In this document: one piece after another, positions 7,132-13,581 of the stretch
Position numbering within the stretch: position 1 is the stretch's first letter
Layout: every line of letters begins with the position of its first letter
Origin: JAWXCH01 sp034440595
GTDB lineage: Bacteria; Planctomycetota; Planctomycetia; Pirellulales; JALHPA01
Reading direction: 5' to 3'
Length of the DNA stretch: 27,826 nucleotides
Assembly (NCBI GenBank): GCA_034440595.1
Contig: JAWXCH010000239.1
Span: 1-27,826, forward strand
The notes under the pieces: generated by a model
The model's input: only the letters and a program-made list of their open reading frames with translations
Databases searched by the model: none
What the model was told of the DNA's origin: nothing
Position numbers and translations under genes: made by a program

Positions 7132-9786
7132 ATGCCATCCAAATCCCCTTTGTCAATTTACGATGAACCTTCGTTTCTAGTCGGCGTAGTCTGCGGCGCA
7201 ATCGAACCGAGTTTGCTCGTTCGCCTGCTGTGCTGCATGCCTGAACACCGTTCAATCACGGTTGTACTTTTGGGGATCCCGGCTGATTGGGATCTGGCGA
7301 AGTTGCTCCGCGAATTGAGTCTCTCGACGACCGCCGAAGTCGTTCTCCCAGCGCGTGATCAGGCAATTCAGCCGGGACAGGTTTGCCTGATACCACCAAC
7401 GGCAGCGCTGATGGAACGCGATGGCCAGTTGACCGTGCAACTATCAAACAATGAGATTGCCTCATCACTGCAATCTCGACTCGCACACAGCTTGCAAACA
7501 GTTGCATCGCATACTGGCGAGCATGGTGCTGCGGTTTTTCTCAGCTCACCGAATGATCTGCTTCAACCTGAGCAGATAGCAACACTGCAACGATCGAGTC
7601 TTTTGGTGATTGAGCTCTCGTCGATTTCTGGCGAATCTAAGAGGGGCACCGGCACTAATCGACGTACTGTCGGCCTGACAGATGGCCTGCTGCAATGTGC
7701 GACGGTAGAAGAAATCCCTGCGAGAATCTTGGAACTCTATTTCCGTAAAACTTCCCCTAGCAGCAACAACTCGACCGCTAAGAAAGAATTGCCCCTCACC
7801 GCAGAACAATCGGCCCGGTCGATTGGCGAACTGCAACAACGTGTCGCGGAACTCGAGAAATTGCTACATGTTCTACCAGTCGGAATCGGAATTTCACGCA
7901 CGTCGGACTGTGCGGAAATTGAACTCAATCCAGCGGCGGCACGGATGTTTGGTTTCCCGACCGGTCAGAAAACCGTAGTACACAAGAACAATGACGCGGA
8001 TATGGGCTTTCGCATGTACCAGGAAGGACGTGAGTTGGCCGCTGCCGAGATGCCCATGCAACGCGCGGCACGCCTTGGGGCTGAAGTACGCGGCGGCGAA
8101 TTCACTGTGGTCCGCGCAGACGGCACATCGCTGGAGCTGATCGAATACGCCTCTCCCCTCTTCGACGCGAATGGTCAACCGCGCGGCTGCCTGGGAGTCT
8201 ATATCGACATCTCGATTCGCAAACAGCTTGAGACCAAACTACGCGGTACAGCCGACTACCTAGTCTTGCAACGGCAGTGGCTCGAAGCAGTTCTGAATCT
8301 ATTGCCGGTCCCGATGCTGCTAATCGATCCCCAGACTTCGCGTGTGACTTTTGCAAATCAGGCGGCGGGGACCGTGGCGGATGCGTTTCGGGCCGATTCT
8401 GCTGACGTTGGAAACGGGACAGTCTACTTTACGGGCTTGGACGGCAAAACGATCCCCAAGGACGAGATGCCGGTTCCTCGTGCCGCGCGCGGTGAGCAGC
8501 TTCGCGCCTATGAAATTCAATTGCACCGCCCCGACGGAATGCGGACCATTATGATCAACGCCGACACGCTGCCGGCGATGCACAATCACGATACGGTCAC
8601 GGTGCTGGTCTTTCAGGATATCACCTTATTCAAGCAGGTCGAAACCGAGTTGCGCCGCACCAATGAGGCCAAGGATGCACTGTTGGCCATGCTGGGTCAT
8701 GAACTGCGCAATCCGCTGGCGGCTATCACTAGCTCCGCTGAACTGATTCAGGTTCTGGAACCTCGCGACGCCGAATTCGGCGAAGCACGCGACATTCTGA
8801 ATTCGCATTTGCAGCACCTGGTGCGGTTGGTGGATGATATTCTGGACGTGTCGCGACTTGGCAGCGGCAAGATCCGCATGCGCAAAGAAGTTGTCAACTT
8901 GCGCAAAGTACTAGAGCACTCGTTGCAGGCCTGCGAGTCGACGATCGTTTCGCGACAGCATTCGGTGCGTCTGGAGATTTCAGATGAGCCAATTGAAGTC
9001 CACGGCGATTCGGCCAGACTAGAACAGGTCTTTGTCAACTTGTTGATGAATGCCGCCAAGTACACCGACATTGGCGGACGTATCACCGCCACCATCCAGA
9101 CCAAAAATAAACTTGCCGAAATTCGGATTCAGGACACGGGTATTGGCATCGCCAAGGAACTGCTTCCACAGGTCTTCGATCTGTTTCTCCAGTTAAATCC
9201 CTCGTTGCACCGCGCCGAAGGGGGCCTTGGGATCGGCCTCAATATCGTCAAAAACCTAGTAGAAGCCCACGGTGGCACGGTGTCCGTCCTGAGCGAGGGA
9301 GCTGGAAAGGGGAGCGAATTCATCGTTCAGTTGCCGCGGATTCTCGGAAAGAAGGAACCTGCGGAACGCGCGCCACTGGAAACAAAACGAGCGGCGGTGC
9401 CGGCTGCTGGGTCGCTGCGTGTACTGCTAGTCGAAGACAACGCCGACATCGCACATACGATGGGTGCCCTGATTCGCATTGCTGGTCACCAGGTCGAAAT
9501 CGCTGCCGATGGCCCATCGGCTTGGGATCTCGCCAAACAGAACCGGCCCGATATTGGGTTTTTTGACATTGGGTTGCCGGGCATGAGTGGGCTGGAGCTG
9601 GCCAAGAAGTTTCGCGAGGACGGAGAGCTTCGCAAAGTGTTCTTGGTTGCTTTGACTGGATTTGGCCAGTCAGCAGACCGCCGCCGGTCCTTTGAAGCTG
9701 GTTTTGACGAGCATCTGGTCAAGCCTATCAGTTATGCCAAACTGCAGGAGATCCTGGCACGTCCGCTGACGAGTGAATCTCTTTAA
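7132..9786 (+). CDS. Hybrid histidine kinase with degenerate CheB-like N-terminus
   Basis: 884 residues from ATG 7132 (GAGG 3-7 bases upstream; an in-frame TTG at 7108 is the alternative). Order: CheB-like region (about 10-200), a coiled linker, PAS (240-360), PAS (381-497), HisKA with phospho-His523 (MLGHELRNPLAA), HATPase with N box VNLLMNAAKYTD and G boxes DTGIGI and GGLGIGLNIV (600-737), and a C-terminal receiver (762-880, acceptor Asp812, FFDIGLPGMSGLEL). No transmembrane segment is seen, so it should be a cytoplasmic sensor. The N-terminal region keeps the CheB-type IQPGQVCLIPPTAAL stretch but lacks the catalytic Ser, His and Asp motifs. It probably passes phosphate through its receiver to an Hpt protein such as the one at 12943-13314, and to the regulator upstream; the partners are inferred. 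Confidence 0.92.
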   Translation: MPSKSPLSIYDEPSFLVGVVCGAIEPSLLVRLLCCMPEHRSITVVLLGIPADWDLAKLLRELSLSTTAEVVLPARDQAIQPGQVCLIPPTAALMERDGQLTVQLSNNEIASSLQSRLAHSLQTVASHTGEHGAAVFLSSPNDLLQPEQIATLQRSSLLVIELSSISGESKRGTGTNRRTVGLTDGLLQCATVEEIPARILELYFRKTSPSSNNSTAKKELPLTAEQSARSIGELQQRVAELEKLLHVLPVGIGISRTSDCAEIELNPAAARMFGFPTGQKTVVHKNNDADMGFRMYQEGRELAAAEMPMQRAARLGAEVRGGEFTVVRADGTSLELIEYASPLFDANGQPRGCLGVYIDISIRKQLETKLRGTADYLVLQRQWLEAVLNLLPVPMLLIDPQTSRVTFANQAAGTVADAFRADSADVGNGTVYFTGLDGKTIPKDEMPVPRAARGEQLRAYEIQLHRPDGMRTIMINADTLPAMHNHDTVTVLVFQDITLFKQVETELRRTNEAKDALLAMLGHELRNPLAAITSSAELIQVLEPRDAEFGEARDILNSHLQHLVRLVDDILDVSRLGSGKIRMRKEVVNLRKVLEHSLQACESTIVSRQHSVRLEISDEPIEVHGDSARLEQVFVNLLMNAAKYTDIGGRITATIQTKNKLAEIRIQDTGIGIAKELLPQVFDLFLQLNPSLHRAEGGLGIGLNIVKNLVEAHGGTVSVLSEGAGKGSEFIVQLPRILGKKEPAERAPLETKRAAVPAAGSLRVLLVEDNADIAHTMGALIRIAGHQVEIAADGPSAWDLAKQNRPDIGFFDIGLPGMSGLELAKKFREDGELRKVFLVALTGFGQSADRRRSFEAGFDEHLVKPISYAKLQEILARPLTSESL

Positions 9787-10076
9787 ATCCTGCTGCGGAG
9801 CGGAGTCGCTACATTCTCGGCGACCGAATCACATTCGCGCTCCCCGGCATCCTCTCGGGCAACAATTCAGCGAGTTATTGGTATGCCAGCGTTCGATGGG
9901 TTGGTCGCTCGGCGATCATTGCCATTGTCCACAGAGCCACACAATCGGTCGTGCTGAGAGCGCCGACTAATTTCTGATGCGGTAAGCGATTATCCATCAA
10001 TAACTTACGAGCAGTTCATCAAAGTTGCCGGGTATTTGGCACGCCGCATGCATTAAGGTCTTAGCAGTTACGCCAG
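9787..10076. other. Intergenic, 290 bases
   Basis: Spacer after the hybrid kinase. I see no hairpin with a T run, no open frame with a credible start, and no RNA gene. Confidence 0.4.
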
Positions 10077-10119
10077 CAATTCAATGTCGTACTAGAAAAC
10101 ACAGACATTGTCGCAATTG
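10077..10119. promoter_or_regulatory. Leader inverted repeat of the DUF1328 gene
   Basis: CAATTCAATGTC (10077-10088) pairs with GACATTG (10104-10110) and AATTG (10115-10119): twelve pairs with a four-base bulge and a 15-base loop. The edge is 48 bases before the ATG at 10168. It is less tidy than the other members of the set. Confidence 0.35.
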
Positions 10120-10167
10120 GCGTTGGTAACTTTCCAACAAAAAGTTCTTTCACGTCGGAGGTGTACA

Positions 10168-10344
10168 ATGTTGTACTGGGCACTTATGTTCCTGGTCGTC
10201 GCAATCGTCGCTGCGGTTTTTGGCTTCGGTGGCATTGCTGCTGGCGCAACGCAAATTGCGCAGATCTTGTTTGTCGTGTTCCTGGTCTTGTTCGTCGTCA
10301 GCTTGATCTTCGGTGGTTTCGGTCGCCGTGGACCGCTGGTGTGA
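10168..10344 (+). CDS. DUF1328 (YtjA-type) small membrane protein
   Basis: A 58-residue protein. ATG 10168 is preceded by GGAGGTG with 5-6 bases between. The sequence opens MLYWALMFLVVAIVAAVFGF, has the GGIAAGATQIAQILFVVFLV core and ends with a basic FGRRGPLV. This is the full DUF1328 pattern of two short transmembrane helices, as in E. coli YtjA. The role is unknown; the family is frequent among stress-induced genes. A terminator follows 33 bases after the stop, so this is a single-gene unit. Confidence 0.93.
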   Translation: MLYWALMFLVVAIVAAVFGFGGIAAGATQIAQILFVVFLVLFVVSLIFGGFGRRGPLV

Positions 10345-10377
10345 CGAAGGTTCATTTTTGAACATTGCCAACAATCC

Positions 10378-10412
10378 GGGAGGTCCGATCGAAAGACGGG
10401 CCTCCTTTTTTT
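10378..10412 (+). terminator. Rho-independent terminator of the DUF1328 gene
   Basis: GGAGGTCCG (10379-10387) pairs with CGGGCCTCC (10397-10405) with one G-U pair and a nine-base loop ATCGAAAGA. Seven T follow. Confidence 0.88.
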
Positions 10413-10522
10413 GGACTCTCTTACCCTCACCCGGCGCGCACGTTTTGAAGTTGCGCTTTTTTGATTCACCACTGAGAAAGGGAGGTCACGGAGGCAGGAG
10501 TAGCTGGAATGAATTGATTCTG

Positions 10523-10567
10523 TGCCCCGAAGGGGCAATCTAAGGCAGCCCAGGGCAACGCCATGGG
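10523..10567. repeat. Twin-hairpin element, REP-like
   Basis: TGCCCC-GAA-GGGGCA (10523-10537) is a perfect hairpin. It is followed after 11 bases by CCCAGGGC-AAC-GCCATGGG (10549-10567), an 8-base stem with one mismatch. The pair lies in non-coding DNA in the 328-base gap between the DUF1328 and csrA genes. It resembles short palindromic intergenic repeats that I associate with planctomycete genomes. Only one copy is in the window, so repetition is not shown here. The rest of the gap (10413-10672) holds nothing else I can identify. Confidence 0.4.
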
Positions 10568-10672
10568 TACAGATTGAGACAGAGTGGTTGATTGTTGCCT
10601 TTCACTCCGTGAAAGAGCATCTGCGCATGACCATTGGATCACCGCATGCACGCCATCCACTTCAAGCTCACC

Positions 10673-10939
10673 CTACTTCGCATTTGGCATGCTGACCGTT
10701 GTCATGCGCTGAGTCGACCTACCAGCAAGCAAGGGATTCAGAGTACTAGGAACTTCGCGACGTTCGTTTTGCAGCCGTTCGCTACGCTTCCGTTCCCAAA
10801 CTTCTTCACGATCCACCGATACATTAGACGGTGCTTGAATCGCCAGGCGAACGCGGTCGCCAGACACTTCCACAATTTTGACTCGGATCGAGTCCCCGAT
10901 GATGATCGACTCCGTCGAGCGTCGTGAGAGAATAAGCAT
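10673..10939 (-). CDS. csrA: Carbon storage regulator CsrA with C-terminal extension
   Basis: An 88-residue protein. It starts at the ATG giving MLILSRRSTESIIIGD (10939), with AAGGGA 7 bases upstream. An open frame continues 94 codons further upstream without a stop, but the CsrA fold begins at this Met. The core (1-50) has the RNA-binding strand LILSRR, then VKIVEVSGDRVRLAIQAP and VSVDREEVWER, keeping the key Arg of the family's HREE-type motif. CsrA dimers bind GGA motifs in mRNA leaders and, in E. coli, repress glycogen synthesis, which is suggestive beside glycogen and trehalose genes. The tail (about 60-88, with ERKRSERLQNERRE at its start) makes it longer than the usual 60-70 residues. 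No FliW antagonist is nearby. Confidence 0.93.
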   Translation of the reverse strand: MLILSRRSTESIIIGDSIRVKIVEVSGDRVRLAIQAPSNVSVDREEVWERKRSERLQNERREVPSTLNPLLAGRSTQRMTTVSMPNAK

Positions 10940-10978
10940 GATCGAATCCCTTCGTAAGAGTAGCAGCAGTAGGTGACA

Positions 10979-11109
10979 GCGTTCTTGTCGGCCAAATTGG
11001 CAACGCCGCAGCCTTGTTGCAAACTTCATGCCTGACACATTAAGAATCTGACTCTCAGGCATTTTTGCGTTGAAGTCGTAACTCAATTGGTAGCCGACAC
11101 ATGCTACCA
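10979..11109 (-). promoter_or_regulatory. Structured csrA leader region
   Basis: Three stem-loops precede csrA. TGGTAGC (11088-11094) pairs with GCTACCA (11103-11109). ATGCCTGA (11028-11035) pairs with TCAGGCAT (11055-11062). A compound stem has GCGTT/AACGC (10979-10983 and 11002-11006) around GCCAAATTGGC. The 338-base gap between csrA and the next gene holds no other open frame I can support. Autoregulation of csrA through its leader is known in other bacteria; here it is only a possibility. Confidence 0.35.
11028..11066 (+). terminator. Terminator-like hairpin pointing away from csrA (plus strand)
   Basis: Perfect 8-base arms (ATGCCTGA and TCAGGCAT) with a 19-base loop; the T run TTTTT (11062-11066) occurs only on the plus strand. 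No plus-strand gene ends nearby, so it may end an antisense RNA across the csrA leader or block read-through. Confidence 0.4.
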
Positions 11110-11277
11110 TGCGGGAAAACACATAGATGATCGCGGAATTGCCCGCTGGCAGACGCGACGGCTTAGACGAGACCGTTCGCGAAGAGAGCAACATGGTCAA
11201 AATATGACCACGGTTTTTCACCGTTTGCTGGTCGCAATGCTGCCACTCGGCCCTGGCCGATCACAATACTGCGTCAG

Positions 11278-11793
11278 CTAGTACTGCTTAGAGGAGATCG
11301 GCACGGAACGGGACTCTTCGGCCGATTCGCGAGCTTGACTTTGAAATGCGTCTGTACGCAGCGCAGTCAGCACCGTGGTTTCTAGCACCGTGCCAGCCAG
11401 CCGAAAGATCCCTGCTAGCAGAGGCGTAGCCATACCCGCGCGGGCTGCGGTTGCGGCGGCGCCATTGGCCGAAGTTTCGCCCTTGGTAGCTGCCGAGCCG
11501 TTGACCGACGCCGCGGGCATTGGCTTTTTGCCCTTGAGCGCGGCGGCCAAACTGAAGCCAACTGCACCGGCAACGCCGACCGAAAGCCAGGGGTGATAAT
11601 GGGCCCAGGCCTTCAAATCCGTGGCGGATTTGATCGCCTCCTTGAACTGCGTAGACGAGTTGGCAATCGCTGATTTGGCAAGTTCGGCCTGATGAGCGAG
11701 AAATTCGACCTCAGTCAGGTTTTCGTACCTCTGCGGCACGGTCTCGTACGTCGTGGCCGAAGCGTAATCGCTCTTGTTCATAACGGCGGTCAT
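11278..11793 (-). CDS. Small membrane protein in the DUF883/DUF1469 operon
   Basis: A 171-residue protein from ATG 11793 (MTAVMNKSDYASATTY; ATG 11781 is the alternative). Its 5' end overlaps the DUF1469 gene by 83 bases in another frame, which suggests translational coupling. Residues about 30-65 form a polar helix. Then comes AHYHPWLSVGVAGAVGFSLA, which resembles the C-terminal HPW-plus-glycine-rich membrane helix of DUF883 proteins. A second hydrophobic stretch (ATPLLAGIFRLAGTVLETTV) lies near the C-terminus, after an Ala/Gly/Thr-rich linker. I do not recognise a named family; by position it corresponds to the third gene of E. coli yqjD-yqjE-yqjK. The gene is intact and probably encodes an envelope-stress or ribosome-associated membrane protein by analogy only. 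Confidence 0.7.
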   Translation of the reverse strand: MTAVMNKSDYASATTYETVPQRYENLTEVEFLAHQAELAKSAIANSSTQFKEAIKSATDLKAWAHYHPWLSVGVAGAVGFSLAAALKGKKPMPAASVNGSAATKGETSANGAAATAARAGMATPLLAGIFRLAGTVLETTVLTALRTDAFQSQARESAEESRSVPISSKQY

Positions 11794-12334
11794 AGGTCTT
11801 AAAAATCCTCTGTTTAAATTTCTTGAACATGGCTTGGACTCCCAGCCAGCCACCTCCGACCACAATCAAGAAAATGACTAAACCGGTCAGAAACTTACCC
11901 AATTCTGGCCTGCCTCCGAGCAGTTCACCTACCCCCGCCGCGACGCCGCTTAGCAAGTACACGGCCGCCACGGCAAGTACAACCACTCCCAGAAAACCGG
12001 CCATCAGCACTAGCACCAGACGAAACACCAGTCCGCGAATCTGGGCGTTAAAACCATCCTTCTTGGCCTGAATATACAGGCTAGCGTACTCGCTCGTTTC
12101 CCGGATCTGTGCGAATAGCGCCTCCAGCGGGTGCGGTGGCGGTTCGCCCGTGGAATCCGTCTGTCGACCCTCATGTTGGGTTTGGTAGCCTTGATTCTGA
12201 GGCCCCACGGCGCGCGGTGTGGCATCCCCCTCGCTTGGAGGCGAGGTTCCGACGACCGGTGTGGCCGGAGCATCGCCTCGACTGCCATAGACATTGGCAG
12301 TCGAGTCCGGATTGGTTCCTTGCTGAGTTACCAT
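11711..12334 (-). CDS. DUF1469 / phage-holin-superfamily membrane protein (YqjE-like)
   Basis: A 207-residue protein from ATG 12334. Residues 1-68 are a polar, Gly/Pro/Thr-rich, probably disordered leader. The DUF1469 domain follows, with an amphipathic helix (ALFAQIRETSEYASLYIQAK), a long hydrophobic segment 102-134 and a second one 147-170 (FLTGLVIFLIVVGGGWLG). The C-terminus is basic (FKQRIFKTYDRRYEQERL). This is the Actinobacteriophage-holin III/DUF1469 architecture of E. coli YqjE, which is not a real phage lysis protein. It lies 58 bases after the DUF883 gene in the same direction and overlaps the next gene. Its GAAAGG ribosome site is in the loop of a hairpin (12339-12360). Confidence 0.85.
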   Translation of the reverse strand: MVTQQGTNPDSTANVYGSRGDAPATPVVGTSPPSEGDATPRAVGPQNQGYQTQHEGRQTDSTGEPPPHPLEALFAQIRETSEYASLYIQAKKDGFNAQIRGLVFRLVLVLMAGFLGVVVLAVAAVYLLSGVAAGVGELLGGRPELGKFLTGLVIFLIVVGGGWLGVQAMFKKFKQRIFKTYDRRYEQERLRFGHDVRDRAAEVRKPD

Positions 12335-12338
12335 AACG

Positions 12339-12360
12339 CTTGCAAACCTTTCAGTGCAAG
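12339..12360 (-). promoter_or_regulatory. Hairpin presenting the DUF1469 ribosome site in its loop
   Basis: On the coding strand CTTGCA-CTGAAAGGTT-TGCAAG: perfect 6-base arms, with the ribosome site GAAAGG inside the ten-base loop, ending four bases before the ATG. This could shorten the long gap between ribosome site and start, or respond to temperature or a protein. Confidence 0.4.
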
Positions 12361-12392
12361 AAAATCATTCGACCGAAAAGCGGTGGTTGAAT

Positions 12393-12683
12393 TTACTTGC
12401 GCGTCCAACACATGCCGACGAGGAAACCTACACCAGCCGCGACCAGGATAGCTCCGATGGGCCGCTCACGGATTTTCGTTTCCAGCGATTGCTCGAAATC
12501 GGCTGCGCACTCACGTCCTTGTTCGTAATAACCAGAGAGTGATTCCGACACTCCTTCCAGTTTTCGTTGAGCGGCGTCCTTGGCGGCGGCACCCATATTT
12601 TGCAGGTTCTCTTTCAACTCGGCACCTTTTTCACGAATTTGTTCGGCGGCCGAATGCTGCGATTTGGAAGCGTGGTTGGGCAT
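12393..12683 (-). CDS. DUF883 (ElaB/YqjD-type) membrane protein
   Basis: A 96-residue protein with AGGAG 8 bases before ATG 12683. It begins MPNHASKSQHSAAEQIREKG and has a long amphipathic helix with KENLQNMGAAAKDAAQRKL and YYEQGRECAADFEQSLETKI. It ends with RERPIGAILVAAGVGFLVGM-CWTRK, the C-terminal glycine-rich membrane anchor of the family. E. coli relatives bind ribosomes at the inner membrane in stationary phase; that role here is inferred. It is first in an operon with the DUF1469 protein and the small membrane protein. Confidence 0.9.
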   Translation of the reverse strand: MPNHASKSQHSAAEQIREKGAELKENLQNMGAAAKDAAQRKLEGVSESLSGYYEQGRECAADFEQSLETKIRERPIGAILVAAGVGFLVGMCWTRK

Positions 12684-12942
12684 GACTAAACTCCTATTCG
12701 ATAAAGACTAAGCGGAACACAAATGTGCGAGTCGCCTTGTGCCGATAACTTGCCATATTTGGCGGGGCAAAAGGAAACTCACTTAATTTAAGAGTATACG
12801 GCGCAGCACGATCAGTGATATCAACTGTGCATATTTTGTGCCAGGAGATTCCGGCTGCACCGGTCATTTCGCCGAAAGTAAGGCATGTGCATGAGAAACC
12901 GTGCCGATTTCAGGTCGATGCCGACGGATCACCGCCGACGAT

Positions 12943-13314
12943 TCACCCGTTTCGATACGGTGCCAGGTCCTTTTCTGCCAATACCATTTGATTGTGGAAT
13001 TGCTCCCACGCTGCCGGAAGATCGGACATTCGATTTTCCTGGCCTATGGATTCCAACTGGCTCAGGACATGTGCCACGCCCATTGCGCCGCAGCTAGCGG
13101 CCAGCCCCTTCAGGCTATGTGCGGTTCGATGGATTGCGTCTGGATCCCCCTTTTCAACTGCCGCCTGCAAGTTCCGGCGAGTTCCCGCTGTGTCTGTCAG
13201 AAACCGGGTGACCAACTCCTTGTACAGTTCGACATGCCCTCCTAAGCGGTCGATGGCCAACGCAATCTCGCGCGCCGCGTCGGTCGGGGTGACGAATGGT
13301 GGAAGTTGAGCCAT
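12943..13314 (-). CDS. Stand-alone Hpt phosphotransfer protein
   Basis: A 123-residue single-domain protein that would carry phosphate between a hybrid kinase's receiver and a response regulator. The Hpt motif is AIHRTAHSLKGLAASCGA with phospho-acceptor His66. The surrounding helices fit a four-helix bundle: HVELYKELVTRFLTDTAGTR before it, and GVAHVLSQLESIGQENRMSD after it. There is no kinase or receiver domain. The hybrid kinase 3 kb away ends in a receiver and is the obvious partner, though not proven. A hairpin (CGGTCT at 13341-13346 with AGACCG at 13356-13361) lies 26 bases before the start. The 259-base gap downstream, before the DUF883 gene, shows no strong terminator. Confidence 0.93.
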   Translation of the reverse strand: MAQLPPFVTPTDAAREIALAIDRLGGHVELYKELVTRFLTDTAGTRRNLQAAVEKGDPDAIHRTAHSLKGLAASCGAMGVAHVLSQLESIGQENRMSDLPAAWEQFHNQMVLAEKDLAPYRNG

Positions 13315-13340
13315 ATTTGAATTCTTTCAACCAGGTTACG

Positions 13341-13361
13341 CGGTCTTTGCAAATCAGACCG
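13341..13361 (-). promoter_or_regulatory. Leader hairpin of the Hpt gene
   Basis: CGGTCT-N9-AGACCG, perfect 6-base arms, with outer ACCA/TGGT pairing possible across a bulge. Its edge is 26 bases before the Hpt ATG (13314). It belongs to the nearer distance class. Confidence 0.3.
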
Positions 13362-13502
13362 TGGTGCCATGCAGACTAATCATCTCTAGTCTCTTCTGCA
13401 ATTCATTATCACGGACTGGCAGTCCCAAGCCAACAGTTATTTGGCCCCTGGCGGGCTTTGGTCAAAAGCATCCCCATTGCAAATCAAGTGCCCGATGTGG
13501 AA

Positions 13503-13530
13503 TCTGCCGCGCGGCAGAAAAGCGTTCTGC
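13503..13530 (+). promoter_or_regulatory. Overlapping, mutually exclusive hairpins before the GH133 gene
   Basis: TCTGCCGC/GCGGCAGA (13503-13518) is a perfect 16-base palindrome. Its right arm also forms GCAGAA-AAGCG-TTCTGC (13514-13530). Only one can exist at a time. The nearer edge is 51 bases before the chosen start at 13582. Confidence 0.4.
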
Positions 13531-13581
13531 GAGCTGCGTGCCGAGTGGACAATTGGCTCGGCGGCTCCTAAAGTTCTCGAT

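Noticed and set aside
11076..11150. Possible tRNA, because AACTCAATTGGTAGC resembles a tRNA D arm
   Set aside because: No acceptor stem, no matching anticodon stem and no GTTCRA T loop can be formed; the D-arm likeness is explained by a simple hairpin.
10940..11221. N-terminal extension of CsrA by 94 codons of open frame
   Set aside because: CsrA proteins begin at MLIL, a ribosome site precedes that Met, and the upstream residues look non-coding.
11711..12334. Phage holin and hence a prophage remnant
   Set aside because: The DUF1469 protein belongs to a chromosomal stress operon like yqjD-yqjE, and no phage gene is nearby.
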